DNA of 64,000 nucleotides from positions 1,522,869-1,586,868 of the forward strand of contig NW_006763298.1 in NCBI RefSeq assembly GCF_000218685.1. Direction: 5' to 3'. The stretch is from Serpula lacrymans var. lacrymans S7.9 (lineage: Eukaryota > Basidiomycota > Agaricomycetes > Boletales > Serpulaceae). Both the position numbers and the translations under genes were made by a program. Below, in pieces: positions 43,364 through 55,909 of this stretch; position 1 is the stretch's first letter, and each line of letters begins with the position of its first letter. Below the pieces are notes generated by a model. The model made no database searches, was not told the DNA's origin, and saw only the letters and a program-made list of their open reading frames with translations.

Positions 43364-45419
43364 AATGAGCACCAACCAGCATTCGAATACCCCTAGTGTC
43401 AGTGAGGCTTCGGTAAAGTCAAAAAATGGCCCAAGACAATACGACGAGGACGTTGATGTCGATGTCGAGAGCTATAGAGAGCTCGTCGAGCAAGAGAGCG
43501 ACCACGCAATCAAGTTTAGGACGTGTTCGTGGCAGAAGGTAAGTCTAAACTCCTTATCGCGCTCAGGCTGATAGCATGCTCAACGTCTTTGAAGACAGCT
43601 GCGCTGTTGTTCTCAGAATACATCTGTCTAGCCATTCTTTCCTTTCCTTGGTGCGCGTGCTTCCTTATCTCTTGGAGATTGCCATTAATCCTTTTTTTTT
43701 GTTCAGGTCGTATTCCGTCCTTGGACTGGTGCCAGGGATTATCGTGACACTCGCGGTTGCCGCCATCGTGTTGTACACATCTTTGATCCTTTGGCGATTT
43801 TGCCTCAAACATCCCGAAGTTCGTGATGCCTGTGACATAGGTCGAATGCTGTTTGGTGGCTCAGAATGGGCGTACAATGTCACGGCGGTTTTCTTTTTCC
43901 TGAATAACACCTTTATACAAGGTGGGATGTCCTTGTTCTCGACATCAAGCTTGTCTCACCTTCAGCTCTTGCAGGTCTTCACGTCCTTGTGGGTGCCGAG
44001 CTCCTCAACACGCTTACGGGCTCAGCGACGTGCACCATCGTATTCAGTTTTGTAACCGCCTTCATATGCTTTTTCATCAGCCTCCCTCGTACACTTTCCC
44101 AGCTTAGCTGGCTTGGTACTATAAGCGCAGGGTTTACAGCAATAGCTGTACTCCTTGCCATCGTTTTCTCAGGTGTTCAGGACCATCCTTTTGGGTTTAT
44201 CACAGGTCAAGATCCCATAGTCACCGCATTTCCTATAAAAGGCACAACCTATGTATCTGGTGATTTCAAGCTCGTCTATTACTCCGATTACACCCAACTA
44301 AGTCAATGATTTAGGCATGTCAGCTTTCCTCAACATAACGTATACTCTGGTCGGCCAAATCACACTTCCCTCGGTGCGTCATAATTGCATGATAAAATTC
44401 GGCTAGCCTCTCATTTTAGAATGACGTAGTTTATTGCTGAGATGAAAGATCCAAAAGAATTCCCAAAGGGTTAGCTTTCAAACTCCCGATGTTTTTCCTT
44501 TCTATGTTTACTGACAGTGTAATTTCACAGCTTTGTGGGCTGTCACAATAGCTGAAATTATCGTTTACACCATTTGTGGCAGTCTAATCTATCATTGGAC
44601 TGGTATGTTTCCATCGGTGCTGATTTGATCTCACACACTTAATGGATCATGTAGGGAATCAATATGTCACCTCGCCAGCCGTTGGCTCGCTTCAGATGAC
44701 GTATCGAAAAATTGCGTTCTCGTTCACCATCCCAACCATCTTATTCCTGGGATCCTTATATTCAGTATGCTATATTCTTTTCGTGTCAAGTCATTCGTTA
44801 TCTCATAAATCATATCTACAGTCTGTCACCTCTCGATTCATCTTCTTCCGAATCTTCCGCAACTCACACCATCGCCACTCGAATACCGTACTCAGTTGGT
44901 CGGTTTGGATTGGTATTGTCGCTATGACGTGGGTGATAGCGTTCGTCATCGCCGAAGTCATTCCTTTCTTCTCGGACATGCTCAGTCTCATGAGTTCTCT
45001 CTTCGGTAAGCCCATTCCATGACGCCATTTCAATTATCACTCACTGACATACCTTTTTCTTTCTGTTATAGATGGGTGGTTTGGGTAACTACATTTTCTT
45101 CACTTGGCGAGTTCAATCAATAACATTCCCTGTTCAGGTTCATCTTCTGGGGAATGGCATATCTCCAGCTTTATCCTGGCGCCAAGCGGTGGTCAGGGCC
45201 ATGGCGGTCGTTAGAAACCGTATTCAACTACTTCCTGATCATCCTTGGAGCATACATCCTCGTAGCCGGTACATACGTAAGTTGATCTGTATCTGCATCT
45301 GCATGAGTTTCCGCTCACCACATGTAACATCCTCGCAGACATCAATACAGTCCATCGTGGACTCCTATAACGAGAACCAATTCGGGTCTGCATTCTCCTG
45401 TGCGAGCAATGCCATCTAA
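43364..45419 (+). CDS. Amino acid transporter, Aa_trans/AAAP family
   Basis: Second permease of the same family as the gene at the left edge. ATG 43364; the hydrophilic N-terminus (DEDVDVDVESYRELVEQESDH) precedes AALLFSEYICLAILSFPW, the first membrane segment. About ten exons can be traced: SYSVLGLVPGIIVTL, CDIGRMLFGGSEWAYNVT, LHVLVGAELLNTLTG, GMSAFLNITYTLVGQITLPS, FIAEMKDPKEFPKALWAVT, VTSPAVGSLQMTYRKIAFS, VIAEVIPFFSDMLSLMSSLF and a final exon ending FSCASNAI. The intron at about 44358-44429 ends GACGTAG and joins LPS to FIAEMKD cleanly. About eleven membrane segments, as usual. Substrate probably neutral amino acids; not determinable here. Confidence 0.9.
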
Positions 45420-46264
45420 ACCTACCTGTAGCATTTGCATTATACCACTACCAAGCGGACTGCATACATAGCATTCACAAAGCATCGAACGACCTTGTTA
45501 AACACAAGTCGTCGTAGGATAGCTCTTACTAATAATGTAACGTTTCTGAGATACTAATGATTTACTGATATCTTGATAAAAATGCTTTCATCGATGTAAG
45601 ACACCAATCAGATGGTACTGTCTGCAAGTACTGTACTTACGTCCACAGCCATAAAAACTTAGACCACTACTTGCGCCACAGCCGTGGCTGTTCCAGTAGG
45701 TGGTTTTGTTCCTCCTAGTACTTACTACTCAGACTCTATCTTCTCAGTAGTGCTGACTGCTACCGCCCATCTGTCAAACTTCAATGATAGGATGTAGTAT
45801 ATGCTCGTACTAGCTCAGGCCGTAGTCGGAAGCTACCAGTAAGCAGTCCAGAAGCACTGGCACTGATAGGGTGTGAGTCGGAATTTTCATTTAGACGGTA
45901 CCACAAGTTCAGCTGACTCGTGTTGACCATGATTTTGTTGCTGCAGACAAGCGAAATTAAAACTGTCTTACCATTGTTCCCATTTCCTATTCCATAGACT
46001 ATCGCGTGGATCATGACATTCTAAATGATACCGTTCGACTCGAGGCTGCAGGTCATGCTATACTGTTTGGCTGGTGAGTCTTCGTTGTGCCTCCATCTAA
46101 CAGTTTATATACTCAGTTCTACGATATTCCGTGTTCTCTCCACTATCTGTAGAACTGTATTTACAGGTCTTCGAATTTTTGAAAAAGACAAAATCAGGGT
46201 TAGATATTCCACGGCCTATCGATAACTCCAGGCGGGACTTCAAGTTCCAAACCCTTACCCTACA
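45420..46264. other. Intergenic, no gene recognised
   Basis: AT-rich; short ORFs only. The promoter of the acidic protein gene must lie in its right end. Confidence 0.4.
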
Positions 46265-47302
46265 ATGTCTGATCCTCGCAATTCACTTTCACTCGACAGC
46301 ACTGGCGTTGATCCCGTAGACGAGTCCACCGTCGACTCGGAAGTTGGCAGCTCGAGAGTCATTACCGGGCTGAACTGTGAAGAAATGCTGGCCACGCTAC
46401 AATGCCCCACAAGTCATCCGGACGACAAGACACAAGGTCCAATCTTGACCTTGGATTACTTGGGCGTGGACTCCAGGTCAGAGTCAGAAGGTACGTTGAT
46501 ATGGCTGCGGACATGACGCAGAGCTAATACGTTTTCTGTGACTTGAGAAGATACTGTTGCAAGTGATTGCTTTGACGGTTGGGACTCGGAGGCTCACTCA
46601 CATGTTTCGTCCTATTCATCTTGGCAAGGTGAAGAGGATGACGATGACGATGATGAAGATGGGGAGGAGGACGAAACTGATGAGGAAGAGGGAGAGGCGG
46701 AAGATGAAGATGAAGATGGAAGTGACGAGGAAGAGGAGGGTGAGGAGGGTGAGGAGGATGCTATTGAGTTGCTCGAATGGAATCACGATGAAAGCTTGGT
46801 GGAATCGATCAGAAAGCGAGAATTGTACGAAGACACCTATCATCTAAAGGATTCCTCTGACATAGCATTCAACAGATGGAAAAAAGCAGAGCCGATTGTT
46901 CGAAAAATCCATCAGATAATTATCAACAAGAAAAACGATTCAGAGCACTCGACGCTCACTATGGATCCTCGGTTAGATGCTGGGGCAAAAGAAGCAGAGC
47001 AAGCTGCGGGACATCCTGACCAGGAGTGTGATGGGGTGATAGCAGAAGCTGGAGATGTTGGACAGTCGATATGTGGTATAGAAGAAACAGAAGGAGTTGC
47101 GGCAGATCCTGATCTGGAGCATGCCAGGATACAGGAAGAAATTGCACGCGTCGTTAATTCGGCCTATGGGATAAACATCAAACAAATAGTGGGAACAACC
47201 ATTATGTCTCAAGATGATGCTGGTAATTCGGTTCCAATTTTCGTGCTTTGTTTCACATTTTCGCAAGACCAAGGCGAAGTTATTACCCCTGTGCAGTCTT
47301 GA
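46265..47302 (+). CDS. Hypothetical acidic protein
   Basis: ATG 46265; one intron (about 46491-46548) joins SRSES to DTVASDCFDGWD. The second exon carries a very acidic run of about 45 residues (46630-46765, mostly Asp/Glu with Gly), then a helical segment with IELLEWNHDESLVESIRKR and IAFNRWKKAEPIVRKIHQII. The C-terminal half is Glu/Ala-rich with EEIARVVNSAYGINIKQIVG. No domain recognised. Acidic tracts of this kind occur in chromatin and nucleolar proteins, but nothing else supports that role. Confidence 0.6.
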
Positions 47303-48003
47303 ACCTGGAATCAGGTTTTGTCATCTCATTAATGATACAAGTCATGTTCTTCTCCTACTGTTGCCAGTGAATTACTGAATTACCACGATATCTTCACCGA
47401 TGCAGAGACTTTTAGCAATCCAAAGCCAAGATCGCAGGAACAGTCTAGCGGTGGCAAGTTAGGCTCATCCTCTCATTTCCGTCTCAGGCTGATGTTGAGT
47501 CACTAAGATTGAGTTATTACCATTGGTCACGTTGTTCACTTCAAAGTCATCGCAGGTTCCATATGAGAGAAGGTCCTGAAACTTCTGTCTGTCGACTCTT
47601 GGGGTATGCTGCGTCAGTAAGGATTCAAACGCGACCTTGGAGGAGTCTCGACAGACTCGGAAGTTGATTCCGCATTTTCGAGGTCACCGACATTCACGAT
47701 TACTTTTTGAACTCATGCACCGTCCAGCGCATAGGCATACGACAATGCAGGACATCAAGAAGTTTGTATTATCCGTAATCGCGCAATCACTAGGCTAGGA
47801 AAATTTCCAACACTTAAGGTAATCCTAATCCGGTGAACCGCCCAGACTGCCCCTATTTGCATGTATGCCCACCAACTTGAAAAGCATGACGAATAAGTCA
47901 AAATTTGCACCTTTTTATCCAGTCTTCTGGCAAGCCAAATTTGTTCAGTGGTGATATCGATACAAATACTGTTAAAACTCTATCCGGAACGCTCGATAAA
48001 TGC
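47303..48003. other. Intergenic, no gene recognised
   Basis: Only short, motif-free ORFs between the convergent genes on either side. Confidence 0.4.
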
Positions 48004-48570
48004 TCAGCGACCCGGACCTCTTACTCTCTGAGTCCTGCTGCCAGAATTCATGATCTGTCGAAGCAGAAATTTTAGTATCCCCCCCGCCTTGGCTTCTTCT
48101 CGCGGAAAGAACTTGTCTGATGTTATCGTATAGTCGGCTAGCGCCGATTCCGATTTGAATAGCTTTACACTTTCTCCGGTGCGTGGTGTGTCCACCAGAT
48201 CAGTGATGTTAACGAACACCCCTTTTATTTTCTAGACAAAAATTCAGTGACTCGACAGAAATAGCAGAGACGAAGCTTGTTTCACCTTTCTGCAGCCAGG
48301 GATGGTGTCTGGCAGGGGAGATATCCGCAGGACTTCAGCCAACATCTTCCACGATGCATAGTCATTTACGTCTGTCCCATATATATGGTTGAATTGCTCG
48401 GTGAGAGCATCCCTGAAGCGTGCGTACGCAATGTCCCATAGTCTACTAGGCTTTTGGAAGCCGAGGAGCCTACACATGCGGCTAAATTCAGCTCTAGCAG
48501 GTGAAGCTGGATTGTATGCGAATGCGGGATATTCAGCAAAAAATGCATCCAGTGGAGTCTGGGACGCCAT
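48004..48570 (-). CDS. Conserved basidiomycete protein of unknown function
   Basis: Two exons. The first, from ATG 48570, reads ASQTPLDAFFAEYPAFAYNP, EFSRMCRLLGFQ, FRDALTEQFNHIYGTDVND and LRISPLPDTIPGC. The intron (about 48210-48283) joins CRK to KIKGVFVNITDLVDTPRTG. The second exon continues ESALADYTITSDKFFPREEA and GGILKFLLRQI. From memory this pattern recurs in many fungal genomes as an abundant family without a known role; I do not know a domain name. About 160 residues, apparently complete and undamaged. Confidence 0.7.
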
Positions 48571-49690
48571 GATGGGATCCAGTGAGGGTGGCGAGTCGAG
48601 GCGTCAACACAGCGCAGCACTATATACCAATGGCTAATAGAAGGGACACACCGTGACAAACACTCTAGTAAAGGAGGCAGAACCTTGGTTTCCTTCGACA
48701 ACTTCAAGACCCAGGCGGTGACTCGGAACTCGCCATGCATAACTTCTATCAGATAAATAATCGAAGGGCACGCACATGTAAATCTATTCAAGAATGTCGC
48801 AAGAACATTGCAACAATACAGTACTCCCCTTGTGAATCTGAGAAGGAAGTATACAGAAATCTGTTAGGTGTCAAATTCTGCCTTCCCATTGACTGCCCTT
48901 GGGGTTTCATATCGATATATCGCTCCTGCCACTCACACTCCAATGTCTCTAATATATGTCTCAGAACGTGTATGTGGCAATGGATCATGTGTCTAATGAA
49001 AGGGCTTACCTTGTTCTCCCCTAGGCATACCACTCAGGAGGAATACAGTCGTTCCTTCTATCAAAGATTGAGCTTCACGATCACGTAGACAGTCGGAAAG
49101 ATTCAAAGGAAGTCAGTCGTTCCTTCTCAATAAACAGTGGTTCACTCACGTGCAGCGCCGCGGCCATCGATATCAAAGTCAGAAATCGAAAGGCGGGCAT
49201 TCAAAAATGGTTGGAATTGGCATGGCATGGCATCAACGATATACAGCGGATGTATATTTCATCGGTGGGGATCTCAAAATCATGAGAAAACCCAATCTGC
49301 TCTAAGCAATGACCCCTAATGACAGGAAGAAAATCGTTCCTGAAAATAGAGAAAACCGAGATCACAGCACCCAGAATGTGATTTGGAGGCGACTTTTCCC
49401 AGCTTTTCCCATCAGGTTGAGAACCGAAATGATCCAGAGGTCACTGGAAGTTGGTTTCAAGGCGCCATAAGACGTGCTTATGATGATCAAGAATAACGAT
49501 TGATCACATCATCATCTACGGTTTCTCAACTCAAGTGGGTACGCTTCATAACCGGCTGATGCTCTAATTCCTTTGGTACATACAAACAAGCGTGACGAAT
49601 CAATCTACACCAAGGGTAACAATCCCTCTAACAAATCGTGTATCTATGCAGTTTATTGGGTCATTAAAATCATGAATGTTCGTAACAGAC
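48571..49690. other. Intergenic with small direct repeat
   Basis: No gene recognised. CAGTCGTTCCTTCT occurs near 49047 and, slightly varied, near 49114. The sequence may contain remnants of older insertions, but no family is readable. Confidence 0.35.
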
Positions 49691-51213
49691 TCAAGTTGGC
49701 ACGCTGATACCAAGGACTTCTCTGCGAGATCGAGAGTTGGGGTCAAAGTAAGGGCGTTCACCCACACTGACAGCGCGGTTGCCCTCGCGAGAATCATGAT
49801 AGTCGTTACTAATGGCGAGAACATGACGGATTAGCTTGCAGAAGTAGAGAAAGATGAGGCTAGACCTACGTGGCAGTGTGGAAAGTAGCTCTATTGTCCC
49901 AGATGGCAACGTCATTCTTCTGCCACCTGTAACGGACCTGTAGATCATGGTTCTCTGCGACGTGGTGGAAGAGATGGTCTAACACACGGTCAGACTCTTC
50001 CTGAGTAAGCTCAATTATGCGTTTGGTGAAACTGCAAAGAAAAGACGATAAGAGATCATGAATTGAATTTTCCAGGAAGACGTATTTTACGTTTTGTTAA
50101 CGAAGAGAGTCTTGAAACCTGTGACTGGGTGGGTTCGGATGACAGGGCTGTAGAGGTATCAGCTGTGACCCAATTCAAATTGAGAGGAACATACTGTATA
50201 GCAGTCAAGTCGCTGCCCGTATTTTCTGGAGAACCACGAGGGTCTTGAATAGGAATCCCAGTAGCCTGAGATAACTGTGGTGCGATCAGATCCACATCCG
50301 TAAGAGGGATAGAGATGATAGTCTTACCTCTACAAAGAAATCAGCGTTGTGCACCGCAGTCAGACCTTCGAGGAATTTCTGGTAGGCTGGTGAAAGTCTG
50401 TCATAGGCATCATAACCGCTATTTGAATTTAAAAATGAGATGAGACCATCGTCAAATACTGTTCAAACAAATGCGAACCTTGCCCACTATAAAAGTAGAA
50501 GCTACATTAGCAAGGGGCATAAACCTGCCAGAGGCGAATACGTACAAGTGTATCACCTCCCACTAATAGTGCAACGGAGTGAAATATGAGTAAAATGATA
50601 GATAGATTCTTTTGATTTTTCCTCACCTTTCGGCAACGTATGCATTTTGAGGATCTGTAGGAGGAAATAATTTAGACTGTGGTGGAACAGGTAATTATGA
50701 GCTTGGAGAGAAGCTTACAGCATAGTCAGAAGGGACGTGTTCAAACGTGATATCAGCGTGCCATCCATTACTGGCAAGTTTTCCGGGTTTCAATCCCGCG
50801 CGAGATATCCCACTAACATACAAAGCAGTCAGCTCAAAGCACAACAGTGAGGTATAGCTGGGGCATTACCCCATGGAAGAGATCACAGAAACATCGCCAC
50901 CCAGCTCAGATGTACTTTCTGAGATGGGATGCTTGTGTAAACCGGACGTCTTGGGCTTGCCGGTAAGCTCGCCCAAGCGAGCAACTAGCAATTTCTGTTG
51001 CTCGATTCCGATGTCCTGGTCTGTAAAGAAAACAACTCCACGATGGGAAACGAGAGTTGCCAGGTCTTTGATGAGCTCCTCCGAGTTCGGGGCAGCCAAC
51101 AGCTTGGAAAGCTGGACATTCTTGTTAGGGAAGCGAGTTCCGATATGCAAAGTCTCGTCATAAGACTCGAAGTCTCCGAGTGAACCTAAGAGAGAAAGAG
51201 GAGCAGCGACCAT
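49691..51213 (-). CDS. TauD/TfdA-type alpha-ketoglutarate dioxygenase
   Basis: Non-haem iron oxygenase that couples 2-oxoglutarate decarboxylation to substrate hydroxylation; relatives release sulfite from taurine and other sulfonates (yeast JLP1). ATG 51213. Exon 1 reads FESYDETLHIGTRFPNKNVQ, LVSHRGVVFFTDQDIG and GKPKTSGLHKHPI. Later exons give GWHADITFEHVPSDYA with the iron ligands His and Asp, GGDTLWASGYDAYDRLSP, PVIRTHPVTGFKTLFVNK, TKRIIELTQEESDRVLDHLF, and QKNDVAIWDNRATFHTAT with the second His. The last exon, SREGNRAVSVGERPYFD, carries the 2-oxoglutarate-binding Arg. At least six short introns. Normal length of about 370-380 residues with no damage seen. Family firm, substrate unknown. 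Confidence 0.88.
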
Positions 51214-53522
51214 GTTGAATGTGTGAATGAAAAGGTAGAAATGATGCGAGGAAAACTAACTGCAGAATGTTAGACTATTAGTATGCAGCGTTAATTCGGC
51301 TCACAAGGTCATGGCGATGTCGTGATTATGCCACCTGAGAGAATTATTGCGCTATCCTGGTTTCGCGGAACCACGATGTGCAATCAATGTCATCTGATAA
51401 ATGTCGCTAGCTTGTAGAGCACACCATAAGATATGTGAGAAGACGTGATTTGTGTGTATCACGTCTTCTAGTGAGGCTCGGAACCTCACTAGAATCTGCG
51501 CAGTAATCCGGCAGCAAGCTTGTCGAAAGCTGACTACCGAGTAGTGACGCTAGTGACAGACAAATCATTCTCAGCAACCAATCAATGCAGACAAGCTGGT
51601 CACGCTGGGCCAGCATGCCCTAATCTCGTAGCGACTAGCAGTGTTTTTTGTAAGTGGTGTAAGAAAATGGCAACAAAAACATATGAAGCACCCGTATCAG
51701 ATCCGTGAATATTCTGGACTACTGTCAGAGTGTGGGAAGAGCGCCCTCCATGCGACCCGAAAAACATCATATCCGCGGCGATTTGTTTCTCTTTTGTCGG
51801 TTTCGTCCTCAACGGACTCCATCATAACTGCATGGTTGTCACGATGCCAGTGCTCCAGGTGCAAGCCATTCAATACTTGTTCAACATGCCAGTCGTACTG
51901 CATCGCTAGCGTTTCTGATTTTCTAGGATTGGATGCGAACCTTGGATTGAACGGGAGAATGGGCGACAGCAATGGCATCGTGGTGGTGGTACGGTCAAGA
52001 GAGATGTTATATTGAATCCAAGTGACATAACCGTCCGAATTACACTGGCGCCTTCCCAGGCTCTCACTTATATACAACGGTCTGCGACGTCTTTTTATGT
52101 ATTCGAGTATTATTATTACCCGGTAAGTCAATACACTTGTCTCCCTCCAGTTATAATTAATCGATAATCCGTATTACAGGACATTCTTCACCCCACCACC
52201 TTATGCGCAAAACTTGTTGAGATCAAGCTCACCCTATCCACTTCCACTTGTGCATAACACTGGATAAAGTTTCCCCCTTCAGTGTAACGGTATCTTCACA
52301 GTTCATGACGACTCGGATGCTCTACTTTTTGTGCGACGAAAATGCAATTACATCCGCTGTATAAAGCACTAGTTATACGGTTAACTCTAAACAAGATACA
52401 TATCTGAGGCCATTCTCTGGTGCGAGCCCTCGTGCGTGCTCTATACTGTCATGTTGGACTTGACTATTTGCAGGAAATGATATTGTATTATTTGACTTCG
52501 CAAAGAAAACAAGCGTTACCTGTGTAGATGAAAGGTCCACAAGACCTCTACCTAGAATGATCGAGTAGGACTTGTGGGCCACAGGCTATTCACAGAGCAT
52601 CATGCATGAGCTTGTATGTCTCTTTTTACAGTGGTTGTGGCTGCAGACAGTTGACACGCTGTATGCCGTCCCTTTTCCGCACGTACGATTTGAGAGTTTC
52701 ATTTTTCTGCATAAACTTCATATGAGCAGCCGGGGGCCTCCTAGTTCACCTGATTTATCTCGTCGGCCCATCAGCGTCCTTGTCCTGCGGATCCAACCGT
52801 AACGAATGGAAGCAGGAGAGTTGATCTTCTAAGACACAGCATGCTTAGCGCGGCTGGATTGGAGCTTAGCCCATCAGATGAGTATATATATGTACGATTT
52901 ACCAAAAATATCTGATCCAGATGTGAGTTTAGTTGTGGTATTTATTGTTTATCTGCGCTTGCTAACAATAACTTGAAACTTTAGGTCACTATCTGCCGCT
53001 CGTAGTGGCAGACAGCAGCCTGAAAGATCCTGTTAACCACGTTGGATCAAGTGCAATTTCACCGTTATCAGAACTTTCGGACTTGATAAATGCCTCATGT
53101 ATACATGTAAGATTGACGAACACTAAAAGTTTTGGTGGTCTGTGGTGACTTAACTTTGCCTAGTTAAGTATATTACTGCTTGTGCGAAGCAGGGCTGTGC
53201 TAGAATCTCATGGTCGCGGAGTCACGGCAGTGCTACGTGCAGATTCTATAACGTTATATAGCGTTATCCTGAAGGGAGCCGTGGAACGACGGTGACTGTC
53301 ATTCTCTGCCGTTCTGGCAGCTGTCTAAAACTGACAGTTCCAATGATTGTGATGCGTCGCGGTTGCTGACTTGGGAATAGTACATATGAAAGGTAATTGC
53401 TAGATTACCTCTCCAAGTGAGTCAATTTTATCTGTCCTCTCTCCTTGCATCATAGGAGTGGCAAGGTGCCCGCATTACTATCTCAAACTTACTATCTCCC
53501 TGAAGATCCATTGACCTAGTTA
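51214..53522. other. Long gene-poor interval
   Basis: AT-rich, about 2.3 kb. One small minus-strand ORF (listed separately) is the only possible gene. A hairpin TGTGATTTGTGTGTATCACG-like stretch near 51445 and CACGTCTTCTAGTGAGG-type local repeats near 51465 are visible but unassigned. Confidence 0.4.
51697..51978 (-). CDS. Small ORF, doubtful (93 aa)
   Basis: ATG 51978, reading MPLLSPILPFNPRFASNP, QVLNGLHLEHWHRDNHAVMM and FRVAWRALFPHSDSSPEY. No family recognised. The composition looks more protein-like than neighbouring ORFs, but no splice signals, promoter or homology could be seen; it may be chance. Confidence 0.25.
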   Translation of the reverse strand: MPLLSPILPFNPRFASNPRKSETLAMQYDWHVEQVLNGLHLEHWHRDNHAVMMESVEDETDKRETNRRGYDVFRVAWRALFPHSDSSPEYSRI

Positions 53523-55333
53523 TGTCTCAAGAGGAGTTGTTTTTGTCTTCTTACATGTAAGCCTTCACTTCTTAGAAAAAGAGGAGGAAGAATCGCATTA
53601 CAAAACAAATTTACCACAGAAACACGAATTCTGTCATGGTCCTGGTATCATTCTGTGCGTGCCGATCTCTTTCTATGACAGTTTCACCTAAGTATCTGTT
53701 GAACTTTAGGCATCATAGTTTATGACTATATGATATCTTTTGCGATGGAGGTCGAGCGATTTTGGTTACGACCCAGTAATATATGGCCAACCCTATTTTT
53801 TTTCGTCAATCGCTATTTTTTACTTTTGATACGTGTTCCTATTATGATTGTCTTGGTTTTCGTGAGGTCACCAGATATCTCAAGGCATATTTCAGTGAGT
53901 CTCTTACCTCAATTCTTCCGATGTGCGATGTAGCGTCTTTTTCATCTTTTTTAACAGACGTTTGTGTAGTCTTCTCGCTTTTTCTGTCTATGCTCAAACC
54001 TGGCGAATGTTAGGTGCAGCAGCTTTTCGACTGCCGACTTTATTACTATGATGTTAAGCCAGGTTTTTGGTGGAGGTCACATGTGTTTTATAACGTCTGA
54101 AGCTTGCGCTGAACCCTCATATAGTCCTGATGATGATGAGAGTTTATGCGTTATACAACCGAAGCCGCTGGTTGATTTATGTGCTTGTGGTGATGGGGAT
54201 AGCACTTGTCGCAGGAGGTTGTGTGAGTGGAAACGCTTTCCTTTGATATTTACTTAGATTGACAATTTACTTCAGGTGGCTATCATTCCAGTAGCTCCTG
54301 CGGTTCCTGTTAACCTCCCTTCGATTTATATACCATCAACAGGGTGTGGGGATCCTATTTCATCAGAGCAGTGAGTTTTCTTGTGACTATACAGGACTGG
54401 TACTTATTTCCGAGCATTTCGTCAGGGGTGTGCGTACGTATGAACATTTATAACACTGACGGGTCCCTGACTCCGGTTCCCTTCCTCTTTAGGTCTAGCG
54501 GGATCATGGGGCAGCTTGCTGGCGTTTGATACCTTCATATTCTCGCTGACAATCTGGAAGACCTGGCGTATCGGGTCTGTCAGTGGACGAAATTTGATTA
54601 ACATTCTGATGCGAGATGGTAAGCGGTGCTTACACAGCTTTTAACGCAAAGAAGTTTAGTGACGGATTTCCCCTATTTGTTGTTGCGCCCCATCAGGAGC
54701 TATGTATTTTGCGTAAGATTGACCACTTGCTCTCATTTACTTATAATGAATACTGAAGACACACAGGGTTATGATCATGATCAACATTGTCAGCATCTTG
54801 GCGTATTTGGTATGGCTTCATATCTTGGGCCTTTGATCAATACTCATACATACTGTTGGTTTGATATTGACAGCTTCCTCCAGTGAGTACCATCAACTTA
54901 GTTTGATACATCTGATCTTCAAGTCTTCTTATGTATTGGCAGCTAGGACTCAAAGGGATCATCACGACGACCGCAAACGCGTAAGTTACATTGCAATTCC
55001 TCCTGGCATAGCACCATAATGCTTAGCTTGGTATATTCTCTTTCAGATTATCAGGGACAATGGTCTCCCGAATGATGCTCAATATCCGCGATCCTCATTT
55101 AACTGGCTACACAATTTCGAGTTTGAGGACTGGTGACTTACCACAAGTTACCACAAATTACGCCCTCGAACCCATGACTGTGTCATCAACGTCATCTGTC
55201 AGAGTGGTCACAGATGATGTTATAGAAGACATAGGTTGGTTTTTATCCTCACCGTTAAGGCTTCAACTTAGTATATTCTGGAAAAGGCGCCAGCGATAAC
55301 ATTATAGAAATCCCTCGCGAACGTCGACAATAA
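53523..55333 (+). CDS. DUF6533-type multi-pass membrane protein
   Basis: Member of a large agaricomycete family of seven-helix-like proteins of unknown role. The start is uncertain: an ATG at 53523 (MSQEELFLSSYM) is the likely first exon, but the first splice sites are not clear. Diagnostic pieces follow in order: IIVYDYMISFAMEVERFW (DUF6533), NIWPTLFFFVNRYFLLLIRV, MMMRVYALYNRSRW, VLVVMGIALVAGG, PVNLPSIYIPSTGCGD, LAGSWGSLLAFDTFIFSLTI, then AMYFA joined by an intron to VMIMINIVSILAYL, LGLKGIITTTANA, and LSGTMVSRMMLNIRDP. The last intron (about 55231-55272) joins EDI to VYSGKGASDN and the stop TAA at 55331-55333. At least eight short introns; no stop inside traced exons. Confidence 0.75.
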
Positions 55334-55909
55334 AATTTGTTCTTTTATGAGTTACGGTATTGACGTGTACACTAAAATCTATAGACTCGCCACATTCATC
55401 GATTGCTCATGTCTCCACAAATGTATTTTCACTTATACTACACCCATAAACACCAAACCCCGAAAGGAAATTATTGAAATTGAAGTGTCAGCGTTTTCTG
55501 TATCTCATTTACTGATATCGACTGTCATATCGGTGATTTGGTCTGAGGAGACGTCTTGACTAGATCTGTATGATTCTGCGTTACTAGTACGTCGCAATCT
55601 GAAGTTAAAACGTAAACATTTGCCGTAGTTGCCAATCTGCGATCTCATCAACTTTGACTCCTTAACATGACCTTAACATGACTGCAGGATACTGTCCTGT
55701 GAAGATCTGAATGTGTTACCATCTTGTTACTTTTGAACTTTCCTTCCATGCCAAATGTATGGTGGACGCGTCCGATAATCTGCGGCCTCTTACATTAAAC
55801 CCTTCTTCTTCAACTCACCACCACCAGCGGCAATCTGAGTCGAGCACTTTCGACCAACGTCCTACAATTACCTGATATTCGTGCGCACTATAAAAGCTCG
55901 AGTCTAAGG
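55334..55909. other. Intergenic with promoter of the Rieske gene
   Basis: No gene. A TATAAAAG box at about 55890-55897 lies only some 20 bp before the next ATG. Confidence 0.45.

Noticed and set aside
53190..53260. tRNA-like fold
   Set aside because: Some stems can be drawn, but no A/B box pair or anticodon arm in the right spacing.
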